From: an uncultured bacterium | GTDB taxonomy: Bacteria; Bacteroidota; Bacteroidia; Sphingobacteriales; Sphingobacteriaceae | Assembly (NCBI GenBank): GCA_903958995.1 | Contig: CAJBVG010000171.1 | Location: forward strand, 1-6,713 | Direction of reading: 5' to 3' | DNA: 6,713 nt | Shown: positions 1-5,337 of the stretch, piece by piece | Numbering within the stretch: position 1 is the first letter of the stretch | Layout of the letters: each line of letters starts with the position of its first letter | The notes under the pieces: generated by a model | What the model saw: the letters and a program-made list of their open reading frames with translations, nothing else | Database searches by the model: none | What the model was told of the DNA's origin: nothing | Translations under genes and position numbers: made by a program

Positions 1-177
1 TCCATAGCGCATGATTTTGGCAAGAAATTAGAATCTGGAGCTCACCTCTCATCACTTAGAAGAACGCGCAGTGGTGGCTTTAAAATTGAGGATGCTTGGA
101 ACTTAGATACGCTTATTGCCAAAATAAAAGAAGAAAGAATACAAGCAGAACTTTCTGAAAACAAATTGGAATCTTAA
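1..177 (+). CDS. truB: tRNA pseudouridine synthase B, C-terminal end (partial)
   Basis: The open frame enters from the left edge and ends at TAA 175-177, giving the last 58 residues of a protein. The stretch IAHDFGKKLESGAHL followed by SLRRTRSGGFKIEDA matches the conserved C-terminal part of the TruB catalytic domain, where an Asp-Phe/Leu-Gly motif, an Ala-His-Leu step and an L-R-R-T-x-S/G-G-F segment are typical. TruB converts uridine 55 of the tRNA T-loop to pseudouridine in the cytoplasm. The catalytic Asp lies upstream of the window and cannot be checked. The last residues, rich in Lys and Glu, form a short charged tail and no PUA domain follows, as is usual for short bacterial TruB forms. 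The next gene, ribF, starts 14 bases downstream on the same strand, so the two are probably co-transcribed; truB-ribF adjacency is common in bacteria. Confidence 0.9.
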   Translation, partial: SIAHDFGKKLESGAHLSSLRRTRSGGFKIEDAWNLDTLIAKIKEERIQAELSENKLES

Positions 178-191
178 TTGATTATTGAATT

Positions 192-1130
192 GTGAAAGTA
201 TATAGAGATATATCATCGTTTGAAAACAAAAATAATGCGGTAGTCACTACCGGCACTTTTGATGGGGTACATATCGGTCACAAACGTATTGTAGCTCGAT
301 TAAAAGAAGTGGCCCATCAAATACAAGGGGAATCTGTCATCATCACCTTTTTTCCTCACCCTCGTTTAGTACTATTTCCTGAAGACAACGATTTAAAACT
401 TATCAATACACTCGAAGATAAAATAGAACTTCTCGAAAAAGCAGGCATTGATCACCTGATCATTATCCCTTTTACGAAAGAGTTTTCTCGATTGAGTTCT
501 TTAGAATTTATACAGCAAATATTAGTCGATAAAATCGGGACCAAAAAATTAGTGATTGGTTACGATCACCATTTTGGTAAAAACCGTGAAGGTACATTTG
601 ATCACCTCAAGCATTATGCACCTGAGTATGGATTCGAAGTGGAAGAAATTCCGGAACAAGATATTAACGACGTTGCTGTAAGTTCTACCAAAATTAGAAA
701 TGCAATACTCGAAGGAGATTTCCGCATTGCGAATAGTTACCTCGGACACGATTTTACACTTAGAGGAAATGTATCTCGAGGGGATCAAATCGGCAGAACT
801 ATTGGTTACCCTACTGCAAATATTCATGTTCCAGAAACCTATAAGTTAATTCCTGGTGATGGTATTTATGCAGTAAGCGTCCTCGTAAACAACCAATCCT
901 ATAAAGGGATGTTATACATCGGCAATCGCCCAACGGTTAATGGATTGAACATAGTAATCGAAGTCAATATTTTTGATTTTAATGCCGACATCTACGATGA
1001 AACCATTGAAGTTACCTTTCATCAATACATCCGTGGTGATAAAAAACTGAATGGTTTAGAGGAATTAAAAGCAGCACTCGCTGCCGATGAAATAGCCTGC
1101 AGATCCTTTTTTAATATGTTATCCCGATAG
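192..1130 (+). CDS. ribF: bifunctional riboflavin kinase / FAD synthetase
   Basis: RibF phosphorylates riboflavin to FMN and then adenylylates FMN to FAD in the cytoplasm. The 312 residues match the usual length of the family. The N-terminal adenylyltransferase domain shows GTFDGVHIGH at 21-30 with the nucleotide-binding HIGH at 27-30, FFPHP at 53-57, GYDHHFGKNREG at 123-134, and SSTKIR at 164-169. The C-terminal riboflavin kinase domain shows GRTIGYPTAN at 201-210, with PTAN coordinating Mg-ATP, IGNRPTV at 243-249, and IEVNIFDF at 256-263, where Glu257 is the expected catalytic base. The start is GTG at 192: an in-frame TGA lies at 186-188, no ATG fits, and MKVYRD is the usual N-terminus in Bacteroidota. 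No Shine-Dalgarno site is visible. The gene follows truB by 14 bases. Its last residues (NMLSR) and stop codon lie inside a palindromic repeat, so the C-terminal tail may have been altered by that element. Confidence 0.95.
   Translation: MKVYRDISSFENKNNAVVTTGTFDGVHIGHKRIVARLKEVAHQIQGESVIITFFPHPRLVLFPEDNDLKLINTLEDKIELLEKAGIDHLIIIPFTKEFSRLSSLEFIQQILVDKIGTKKLVIGYDHHFGKNREGTFDHLKHYAPEYGFEVEEIPEQDINDVAVSSTKIRNAILEGDFRIANSYLGHDFTLRGNVSRGDQIGRTIGYPTANIHVPETYKLIPGDGIYAVSVLVNNQSYKGMLYIGNRPTVNGLNIVIEVNIFDFNADIYDETIEVTFHQYIRGDKKLNGLEELKAALAADEIACRSFFNMLSR
1111..1121 (+). repeat. 11-base direct repeat, left copy
   Basis: TTAATATGTTA occurs here and again at 1150-1160, bracketing the 18-base palindrome. 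This copy is inside the ribF reading frame. The 39-base period and perfect identity suggest either a target-site-type duplication around an inserted palindrome or a local slippage duplication. The sequence is AT-rich, so chance recurrence is not excluded. Confidence 0.6.
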
Positions 1131-1139
1131 CTATCGGGA
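1122..1139. repeat. 18-base perfect palindrome overlapping the ribF stop codon
   Basis: TCCCGATAG is followed directly by its reverse complement CTATCGGGA, with the centre between 1130 and 1131. The ribF stop TAG (1128-1130) is formed by the left arm. An RNA copy could fold as a 7-bp stem with an AGCT loop. From my recollection of Bacteroidota genomes, this CCCGATAGCTATCGGG core recurs in intergenic regions, like a REP-type element; that cannot be verified here. It sits between two convergent genes, where such elements often accumulate, but it lacks the T-tract of a classical intrinsic terminator on either strand. Confidence 0.8.
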
Positions 1140-1149
1140 GGATAATCTG

Positions 1150-1160
1150 TTAATATGTTA
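1150..1160 (+). repeat. 11-base direct repeat, right copy
   Basis: This second perfect copy of TTAATATGTTA lies 10 bases past the palindrome. Its last three bases (1158-1160) supply the TAA that ends the minus-strand thioesterase remnant, so the remnant stops exactly where the repeat begins. Confidence 0.6.
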
Positions 1161-1280
1161 ATGGTAAGAACTCAGAATTTCGATTCGCTGCTGCGCACAA
1201 AAATCATAAAACACACTGTGTCTTAAATGAAAGTTCGGGTCTAAATCGGCCCAACGAATGGAGATGGTTTTTTTGTTCAT
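1158..1280 (-). pseudogene. hotdog-fold acyl-CoA thioesterase, N-terminal remnant (40 codons)
   Basis: Reading the minus strand from ATG 1280-1278 gives 40 residues before TAA at 1160-1158. The segment ISIRWADLDPNFHLRHS (residues 6-22), then Y25 and QRIEIL (31-36), resembles the start of 4-hydroxybenzoyl-CoA thioesterase-like (hotdog) proteins, in which an R-W-x-D-x-D-x3-H motif is followed by a Tyr and an Arg on the long helix. Complete members usually run to about 130-170 residues, so roughly the last two thirds are missing. The reading frame is clean up to the stop, and the stop comes from the 11-base direct repeat beside the palindrome, which points to a cut by insertion or deletion there. 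The fragment begins 29 bases after the uvrA stop on the same strand, so the intact ancestor was probably a second gene in a uvrA transcript. Family recognition rests on a short segment. Confidence 0.65.
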
Positions 1281-1309
1281 TCTATTTTTTGACAGGCCCT
1301 TCGGCTCCA

Positions 1310-4135
1310 TTAAACTTTTGTTTTCAAATACTTCGCCGTATACGACTTCTTATCTTTTGCCAGTGCTTCGGGAGTGCCTTCAAATACAAGCGATCCGCCC
1401 TTTTCACCGCCTTCCGGACCAATATCAATTACCCAGTCGGCACATTTTATAACATCCATGTTATGTTCAATAACAATGATGGAGTTACCTTGTTCTATTA
1501 ATGCTTCGAACGATTTTAATAATTTCTTTATATCATGAAAATGCAAACCTGTAGTAGGCTCATCGAACACAAATAAGGTATGGTGCGATGCATTACCTTT
1601 CACTAAGAACGAAGCCAATTTTATACGTTGCGCTTCCCCGCCAGATAAGGTATTGGATGATTGTCCAAGATGAACATATCCCAAACCTACATCGGCTAAT
1701 GGTTGAATTTTTGTAATGATTTTTTTCTCGTCAATAAAGAATTCTAAAGCCTCATCAATGGTTAAGTCCAAAACGTCTGCAATGTTTTTACCTTTATATT
1801 GTACGTCTAATACTTCTTGTTTAAATCGACGTCCATTACAGCTTTCGCATGGCAAAAAGATATCTGCCATAAACTGCATTTCTACTTTCACTTCACCTTC
1901 ACCCTGACAAACATCACATCGTCCGCCATCCACGTTAAATGAGAAATGAGATGGCTTTAACCCCTGTGCTTTTGAAGCACTTTGTACCGAAAATAAATTT
2001 CTGATTTCATCATATGCTTTTACATACGTTACTGGATTAGATCTAGACGATTTACCAATCGGATTTTGATCCACCATCTCTACTTGATGAATGGTTTTCA
2101 TATCCCCTTCTAATCCATCGAATGCTCCTGTTTGTTCACCAGTATAATTGCCCAGCATTTTCTGTAAGGCTGGAATTAATATTCTTTTTACTAATGATGT
2201 TTTTCCTGAACCACTCACACCTGTTACTGCGGTAAGCGTATGCAAAGGAAACTTCACATCAATGTTTTTTAAATTATTTTCTCGTGCACCTTTTACCGTT
2301 ATGGAATCGTTCCATTTTCTTCGCTGTTTAGGCATTTCAATTTCTACAGCTCCACTCAAATATTTACCGGTCCAAGTATCTTTTGCTTTTTTGATTTGCT
2401 CGTAAGTGCCTTCAAACATTACATTCCCACCGTTTGCACCAGCATCCGGACCAATATCAATAATATAATCGGCAGCTTCCATTACTTCTTCGTCGTGCTC
2501 CACCACAATAACAGTATTACCTGCATCACGAAGAGATTTTAACACCGTAATTAATCGTTGTGTATCTCTTGAATGTAAACCAATAGAAGGCTCATCTAAA
2601 ATGTATAAAGAACCTACTAAACTACTCCCTAAGGAAGTCGATAAATTAATACGTTGCGACTCTCCACCCGATAAAGTATTCGATAAACGGTTTAGTGTTA
2701 AGTAACCCAAACCTACATCACATAAATAAATTAAGCGATTGGTAATTTCTGCTAAAATCCTGCGAGCAACTTGCTCATCGTGTTTGTTTAATTTAATGGA
2801 TTTGAAAAATTCTAATACTTCTTCAACAGGCATCAACACTACATCGGTAATCGATTTATCACTAATTTTTACAAACGATGCATCTTTACGCAAACGACTA
2901 CCCTTGCAATCTGGGCAGCTAGTTTTACCTCTGTATCTTGATAAAATAACACGATACTGAATCTTGTAAGTTTGCTCTTCTAAGTATTTGAAAAAAGCGG
3001 TTAAGCCTTGGAAATGCTTATTGCCTGTCCATAGTAACTCTTGCTCTTTTTCTTTTAATTGATAATATGGACGATGAATTGGGAAATCAAATTTTGCAGC
3101 ATGCTTAATAAGTTGATCTAACCATTCGCGCATTTTTTCTCCACGCCATGGAGCAAGTGCACCATCATAAACCGATTTGCTTTTATCAGGAACTACTAAG
3201 TCGGGATCAATACCAATTACCTTACCATATCCTTCACAAGTTTTACATGCCCCAAAAGGATTATTAAAACTGAAGAAATGCACAGACGGTTCTTCGAAAG
3301 TAATGCCATCCGCTTCAAAGCGATCGCAATAACTTGTTGTTTTTATTTTATCTGAATTCGGTAATTTCTCATCTACGATACAATCGCCATGCCCTTCAAA
3401 GAATGCTGTTTGTACAGAATCTGCTACACGCGATTGAACATCCTCATCATCGGCAACTAATATAATTCTATCGATAAGTACTAGGATATCTTTATTCGAT
3501 TTCAATGGAACATTTTTAAGACCGGCATCTTCAACCATGTCCTCAATTTTCAATAGTTCATTATGAAATTTTACACGCTTAAATCCTTTTTGTAATAAGA
3601 TGGATAATTCTTCTTTAATGCCTCTACTTTTTTGAGGTTGTAAAGGAGCATAAATAGTTAAAACAGTATCACTCGGTAAACTTAATAATGCTGAAGTAAC
3701 CGTATCAACTGTATCTCTGCTAACTTCCTTGCCAGTAACTGGCGAATAAGTACGACCAACACGAGCAAAAAGTAATTTTAAGTAATCGTATATCTCGGTA
3801 GAAGTCCCTACAGTAGAACGAGGATTAGAAGCCGTTACTTTTTGTTCAATAGCAATTGCTGGAGCAATCCCTTTAATGTAATCCACTTCGGGCTTATTCA
3901 TTCGGCCTAAAAACTGACGAGCATAAGAAGAAAGACTTTCTACATAGCGACGTTGCCCCTCTGCATAAAGGGTATCGAATGCCAAAGAAGACTTTCCGGA
4001 GCCCGATAGTCCAGTAATTACTACAAATTTGTTTTTTGGGATAGCAACATCGATGTTTTTTAAATTATGTACTCGAGCGCCCTTTATTAAAATATATTCT
4101 TTAGCGTCTAAATCCGCTACATTTTTACCTTTCAT
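1310..4135 (-). CDS. uvrA: excinuclease ABC subunit A (UvrA)
   Basis: UvrA is the damage-recognising ATPase of nucleotide excision repair; as a dimer it scans DNA, loads UvrB at the lesion and then leaves. The 941 residues match full-length UvrA (about 940 in E. coli). Both ABC modules are complete. The first has Walker A GLSGSGKSS at 42-50, signature LSGGESQR at 488-495 and Walker B ILDEPSIGLH at 512-521. The second has Walker A GVSGSGKTS at 639-647, signature LSGGEAQR at 830-837 and Walker B FVFDEPTTGLH at 855-865. Cysteines 297/300 and 407/410 form the split zinc site around the insertion domain. Cysteines 740/743 and 763/766 form the C-terminal zinc finger used for DNA damage contact. The UvrB-binding region lies at about 120-250. 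ATG 4135-4133 fits the family N-terminus. It is divergent from the sigma factor gene and convergent with ribF. No LexA-type operator was recognised upstream. Confidence 0.98.
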   Translation of the reverse strand: MKGKNVADLDAKEYILIKGARVHNLKNIDVAIPKNKFVVITGLSGSGKSSLAFDTLYAEGQRRYVESLSSYARQFLGRMNKPEVDYIKGIAPAIAIEQKVTASNPRSTVGTSTEIYDYLKLLFARVGRTYSPVTGKEVSRDTVDTVTSALLSLPSDTVLTIYAPLQPQKSRGIKEELSILLQKGFKRVKFHNELLKIEDMVEDAGLKNVPLKSNKDILVLIDRIILVADDEDVQSRVADSVQTAFFEGHGDCIVDEKLPNSDKIKTTSYCDRFEADGITFEEPSVHFFSFNNPFGACKTCEGYGKVIGIDPDLVVPDKSKSVYDGALAPWRGEKMREWLDQLIKHAAKFDFPIHRPYYQLKEKEQELLWTGNKHFQGLTAFFKYLEEQTYKIQYRVILSRYRGKTSCPDCKGSRLRKDASFVKISDKSITDVVLMPVEEVLEFFKSIKLNKHDEQVARRILAEITNRLIYLCDVGLGYLTLNRLSNTLSGGESQRINLSTSLGSSLVGSLYILDEPSIGLHSRDTQRLITVLKSLRDAGNTVIVVEHDEEVMEAADYIIDIGPDAGANGGNVMFEGTYEQIKKAKDTWTGKYLSGAVEIEMPKQRRKWNDSITVKGARENNLKNIDVKFPLHTLTAVTGVSGSGKTSLVKRILIPALQKMLGNYTGEQTGAFDGLEGDMKTIHQVEMVDQNPIGKSSRSNPVTYVKAYDEIRNLFSVQSASKAQGLKPSHFSFNVDGGRCDVCQGEGEVKVEMQFMADIFLPCESCNGRRFKQEVLDVQYKGKNIADVLDLTIDEALEFFIDEKKIITKIQPLADVGLGYVHLGQSSNTLSGGEAQRIKLASFLVKGNASHHTLFVFDEPTTGLHFHDIKKLLKSFEALIEQGNSIIVIEHNMDVIKCADWVIDIGPEGGEKGGSLVFEGTPEALAKDKKSYTAKYLKTKV

Positions 4136-4150
4136 GTAAATCCTATGCGA

Positions 4151-4222
4151 AAATGTGCATATGCGAAAATGCGAAAATTAATAGACATTTACTCATTTTC
4201 GCATCTGCACATCTGCACATTT
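4151..4222. repeat. imperfect inverted repeat upstream of uvrA (28-base arms)
   Basis: The left arm (4151-4178) and the reverse complement of the right arm (4195-4222) agree at 24 of 28 positions by my hand alignment, with a 16-base loop between them. The arms are built from short related words such as ATGCGAAAATG (repeated at 4145-4155 and 4161-4171) and ATCTGCAC (repeated at 4203-4210 and 4211-4218). The element starts about 15 bases upstream of the uvrA start codon, so a uvrA transcript that begins beyond it would carry a long hairpin in its leader. Similar word-based repeats of the GCACAT/GCGAAAAT kind are, to my recollection, common between genes in Bacteroidota. Confidence 0.75.
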
Positions 4223-4239
4223 GATTGCTTTGTAACGAA

Positions 4240-4272
4240 TTTGTAGTAAAAACCCTAAAATTTGGAATTTTG
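4240..4272 (+). promoter_or_regulatory. possible Bacteroidota-type promoter for the sigma factor gene
   Basis: A TTTG at 4240-4243 lies 21 bases before GAATTTTG at 4265-4272. The Bacteroidota consensus is TTTG, a 19-21 base spacer, then TAnnTTTG, so only the first T of the -7 box is mismatched. Transcription would begin near 4279 and leave a leader of about 90 bases. An alternative pairing of TTTG 4261-4264 with TTTATTCG 4285-4292 (20-base spacer) fits less well. AT-rich sequence makes such matches easy to find. Confidence 0.3.
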
Positions 4273-4308
4273 GAACAATAATTGTTTATTCGTTATTAGA
4301 AACCAAAA

Positions 4309-4314
4309 AGGAGG
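4309..4314 (+). promoter_or_regulatory. orphan Shine-Dalgarno-like AGGAGG in the sigma gene leader
   Basis: A perfect AGGAGG lies 57 bases upstream of the sigma factor start codon with no ATG, GTG or TTG at a suitable distance after it. The nearest reading frame would need an ATA start at 4320 and stops after seven codons. It may be a standby or decoy ribosome site, or just a purine-rich tract. Confidence 0.4.
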
Positions 4315-4358
4315 AACACATATCGAATAAAACTTTACACTAAATTATTTTAATCTAC

Positions 4359-4364
4359 GGAGGG
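4359..4364 (+). promoter_or_regulatory. Shine-Dalgarno site of the sigma factor gene
   Basis: GGAGGG ends 7 bases before the ATG at 4372, an ideal spacing. This supports the chosen start. It is notable because most genes in this phylum lack such a site, and none is seen before ribF, uvrA or fabV in this window. Confidence 0.7.
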
Positions 4365-4371
4365 AAAAATT

Positions 4372-4962
4372 ATGAACCGTAACCTAATTAGTGATAAAGA
4401 TCTTGTTCATCTTTATGTGTCAGGCGATGAATCTGCAATTGCAGTTTTACTTACTCGTCATAAATCAAAGATCTACACATCTATTTATTTACTTGTTAAA
4501 GACCGCTATTTGGCGGAAGACATCTTTCAAGACACGTTTATTAAGGTAATTAACACCTTGAAAACAGGTAAATACAACGAAGAAGGCAAGTTTTTGCCTT
4601 GGGTAATGCGTATTGCGCACAATTTGGTTATCGACCATTTCAGAAAAGAAAAGAGAACTCCTACTATTACCAATTCAGAAGGATTCGACATTTTCGACAC
4701 TATTGGTATTTCTGAAGAGAGTGCGGAAGACAAATTGCTACGTGATCAGTCGCATACCGAGCTAAGAACGCTTATTCAAAAATTGCCTGAAGAGCAGAAA
4801 GAAGTATTGATCATGCGTCATTATGCTGATTTGAGCTTCAAGGAAATCGCTGATTTAACTGGTGTGAGTATTAATACTGCCTTAGGTCGCATGCGTTATG
4901 CCTTGAATAACCTGCGTAGAATGATGCAGGAGCGTGAGCAAAGCTTTAAGCAATATTTATAA
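4372..4962 (+). CDS. ECF-type RNA polymerase sigma factor (sigma-70 family)
   Basis: The 196-residue protein has only sigma regions 2 and 4, the mark of group 4 (extracytoplasmic function) sigma factors, which direct RNA polymerase to a dedicated promoter set. Region 2 covers about 25-95. It includes LAEDIFQDTFIKVI at 47-60 (core-binding helix) and FLPWVMRIAHNLVIDHFRKEKR at 74-95, the -10 recognition helix. An acidic linker follows (about 103-127), then region 4 at about 130-185 with LPEEQKEV at 138-145 and the helix-turn-helix SFKEIADLTGVSINTALGRM at 155-174, which reads the -35 element. No extra C-terminal domain is present. ATG 4372 is supported by a well-spaced GGAGGG. A 72-residue gene follows after 57 bases and probably shares the transcript. 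No membrane anti-sigma factor or TonB-dependent receptor gene lies next to it, so control by the usual FecR-type route is not indicated here. The specific target promoters are unknown. Confidence 0.93.
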   Translation: MNRNLISDKDLVHLYVSGDESAIAVLLTRHKSKIYTSIYLLVKDRYLAEDIFQDTFIKVINTLKTGKYNEEGKFLPWVMRIAHNLVIDHFRKEKRTPTITNSEGFDIFDTIGISEESAEDKLLRDQSHTELRTLIQKLPEEQKEVLIMRHYADLSFKEIADLTGVSINTALGRMRYALNNLRRMMQEREQSFKQYL

Positions 4963-5019
4963 AGGCTGATACAATAAGCTGAAAAAGGGTGCGTTTATAT
5001 TGCAAATCAACCCAAGCTT

Positions 5020-5238
5020 ATGGTTCAAACCTTTACACAAAACGAAATGATTAAAGCCATGTACCACGAATTATCGTCAGACGATATGGCCGAGTTAGAA
5101 ACTCAACTAGAAAACAACGTTGAATTTGAGAATAGCTTCGAAAATCTAAGTGTACTCAAATCAGAATTGAATAAATTAATTGAAAGCCCTAGCGATGAAA
5201 CTATTGCAATGCTTTTAAAGTATTCAGCATCACGTTAA
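5020..5238 (+). CDS. small acidic protein encoded after the ECF sigma factor, function unknown
   Basis: This 72-residue protein is soluble by appearance: it has no signal peptide, no membrane segment, no cysteine and a single histidine. It is rich in Glu, Asp, Ser, Leu and Asn and reads as largely alpha-helical, with a probable helix at about 21-55 and a C-terminal segment ESPSDETIAMLLKYSAS at 55-71. I recall short Bacteroidota proteins next to sigma genes that end in a similar P-S-x-x-x-I-x-x-L-x-Y-S pattern, but I cannot place it in a named family. It begins 57 bases after the sigma stop and its end is followed by a strong terminator, so the two genes most likely form one unit. A role as a cytoplasmic modulator of the sigma factor is a guess from position and charge only. 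The ATG at 5020 has no clear Shine-Dalgarno site, but no other start leaves a comparable protein. Confidence 0.75.
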   Translation: MVQTFTQNEMIKAMYHELSSDDMAELETQLENNVEFENSFENLSVLKSELNKLIESPSDETIAMLLKYSASR

Positions 5239-5258
5239 TAATAGTTTTAATTATAATG

Positions 5259-5288
5259 AAGGCACAAAGAAATTTGTGCCTTTTTTTT
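5259..5288 (+). terminator. intrinsic terminator of the sigma / small-protein unit
   Basis: GGCACAAA (5261-5268) pairs perfectly with TTTGTGCC (5273-5280) across a GAAA tetraloop, and eight T residues follow (5281-5288). The flanking A residues at 5259-5260 can extend the stem into the T-tract. It starts 20 bases past the stop of the small gene. Confidence 0.93.
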
Positions 5289-5310
5289 ATCCAAAAACTC
5301 AGTATCTTCG
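5281..5310 (+). promoter_or_regulatory. likely fabV promoter abutting the upstream terminator
   Basis: TATCTTCG at 5303-5310 fits the Bacteroidota -7 box TAnnTTTG with one change (T to C). The position of the -33 TTTG box, 18-20 bases upstream, is filled by the T-tract of the preceding terminator. Transcription would start near 5317, leaving an A-rich leader of about 20 bases without a Shine-Dalgarno site before the fabV ATG at 5338. Confidence 0.5.
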
Positions 5311-5337
5311 AATCGTCAGAAAATCAATAATAAAATT

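Noticed and set aside
549..827. Minus-strand 92-codon open frame inside ribF
   Set aside because: It lies wholly opposite the well-supported ribF frame, has no recognisable domain, and has a low-complexity, cysteine- and isoleucine-rich composition typical of a shadow frame.
1122..1139. Palindrome as a classical intrinsic terminator for ribF or uvrA
   Set aside because: No T-tract follows on either strand and the left arm is inside the ribF frame; it may still slow polymerase, but the standard signature is missing.
1258..1501. Two short plus-strand open frames over the uvrA end and thioesterase remnant
   Set aside because: Both run antisense to the conserved uvrA C-terminus and have no family features; the minus-strand reading explains the sequence.
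1716..2960. Three plus-strand open frames opposite uvrA
   Set aside because: They are antisense to essential UvrA motifs and show no independent coding signal.
4144..4222. Short repeated words upstream of uvrA as a CRISPR array
   Set aside because: The repeated words are about 8-12 bases, unevenly spaced and without unique spacers; they form an inverted repeat instead.
4320..4343. Seven-codon leader peptide after the AGGAGG motif
   Set aside because: It would need an ATA start codon and shows no attenuator-like residues or paired hairpins; kept only as a remark on the orphan SD motif.
4527..4733. Minus-strand 68-codon frame inside the sigma factor gene
   Set aside because: It is antisense to sigma region 2, which is clearly conserved on the plus strand.
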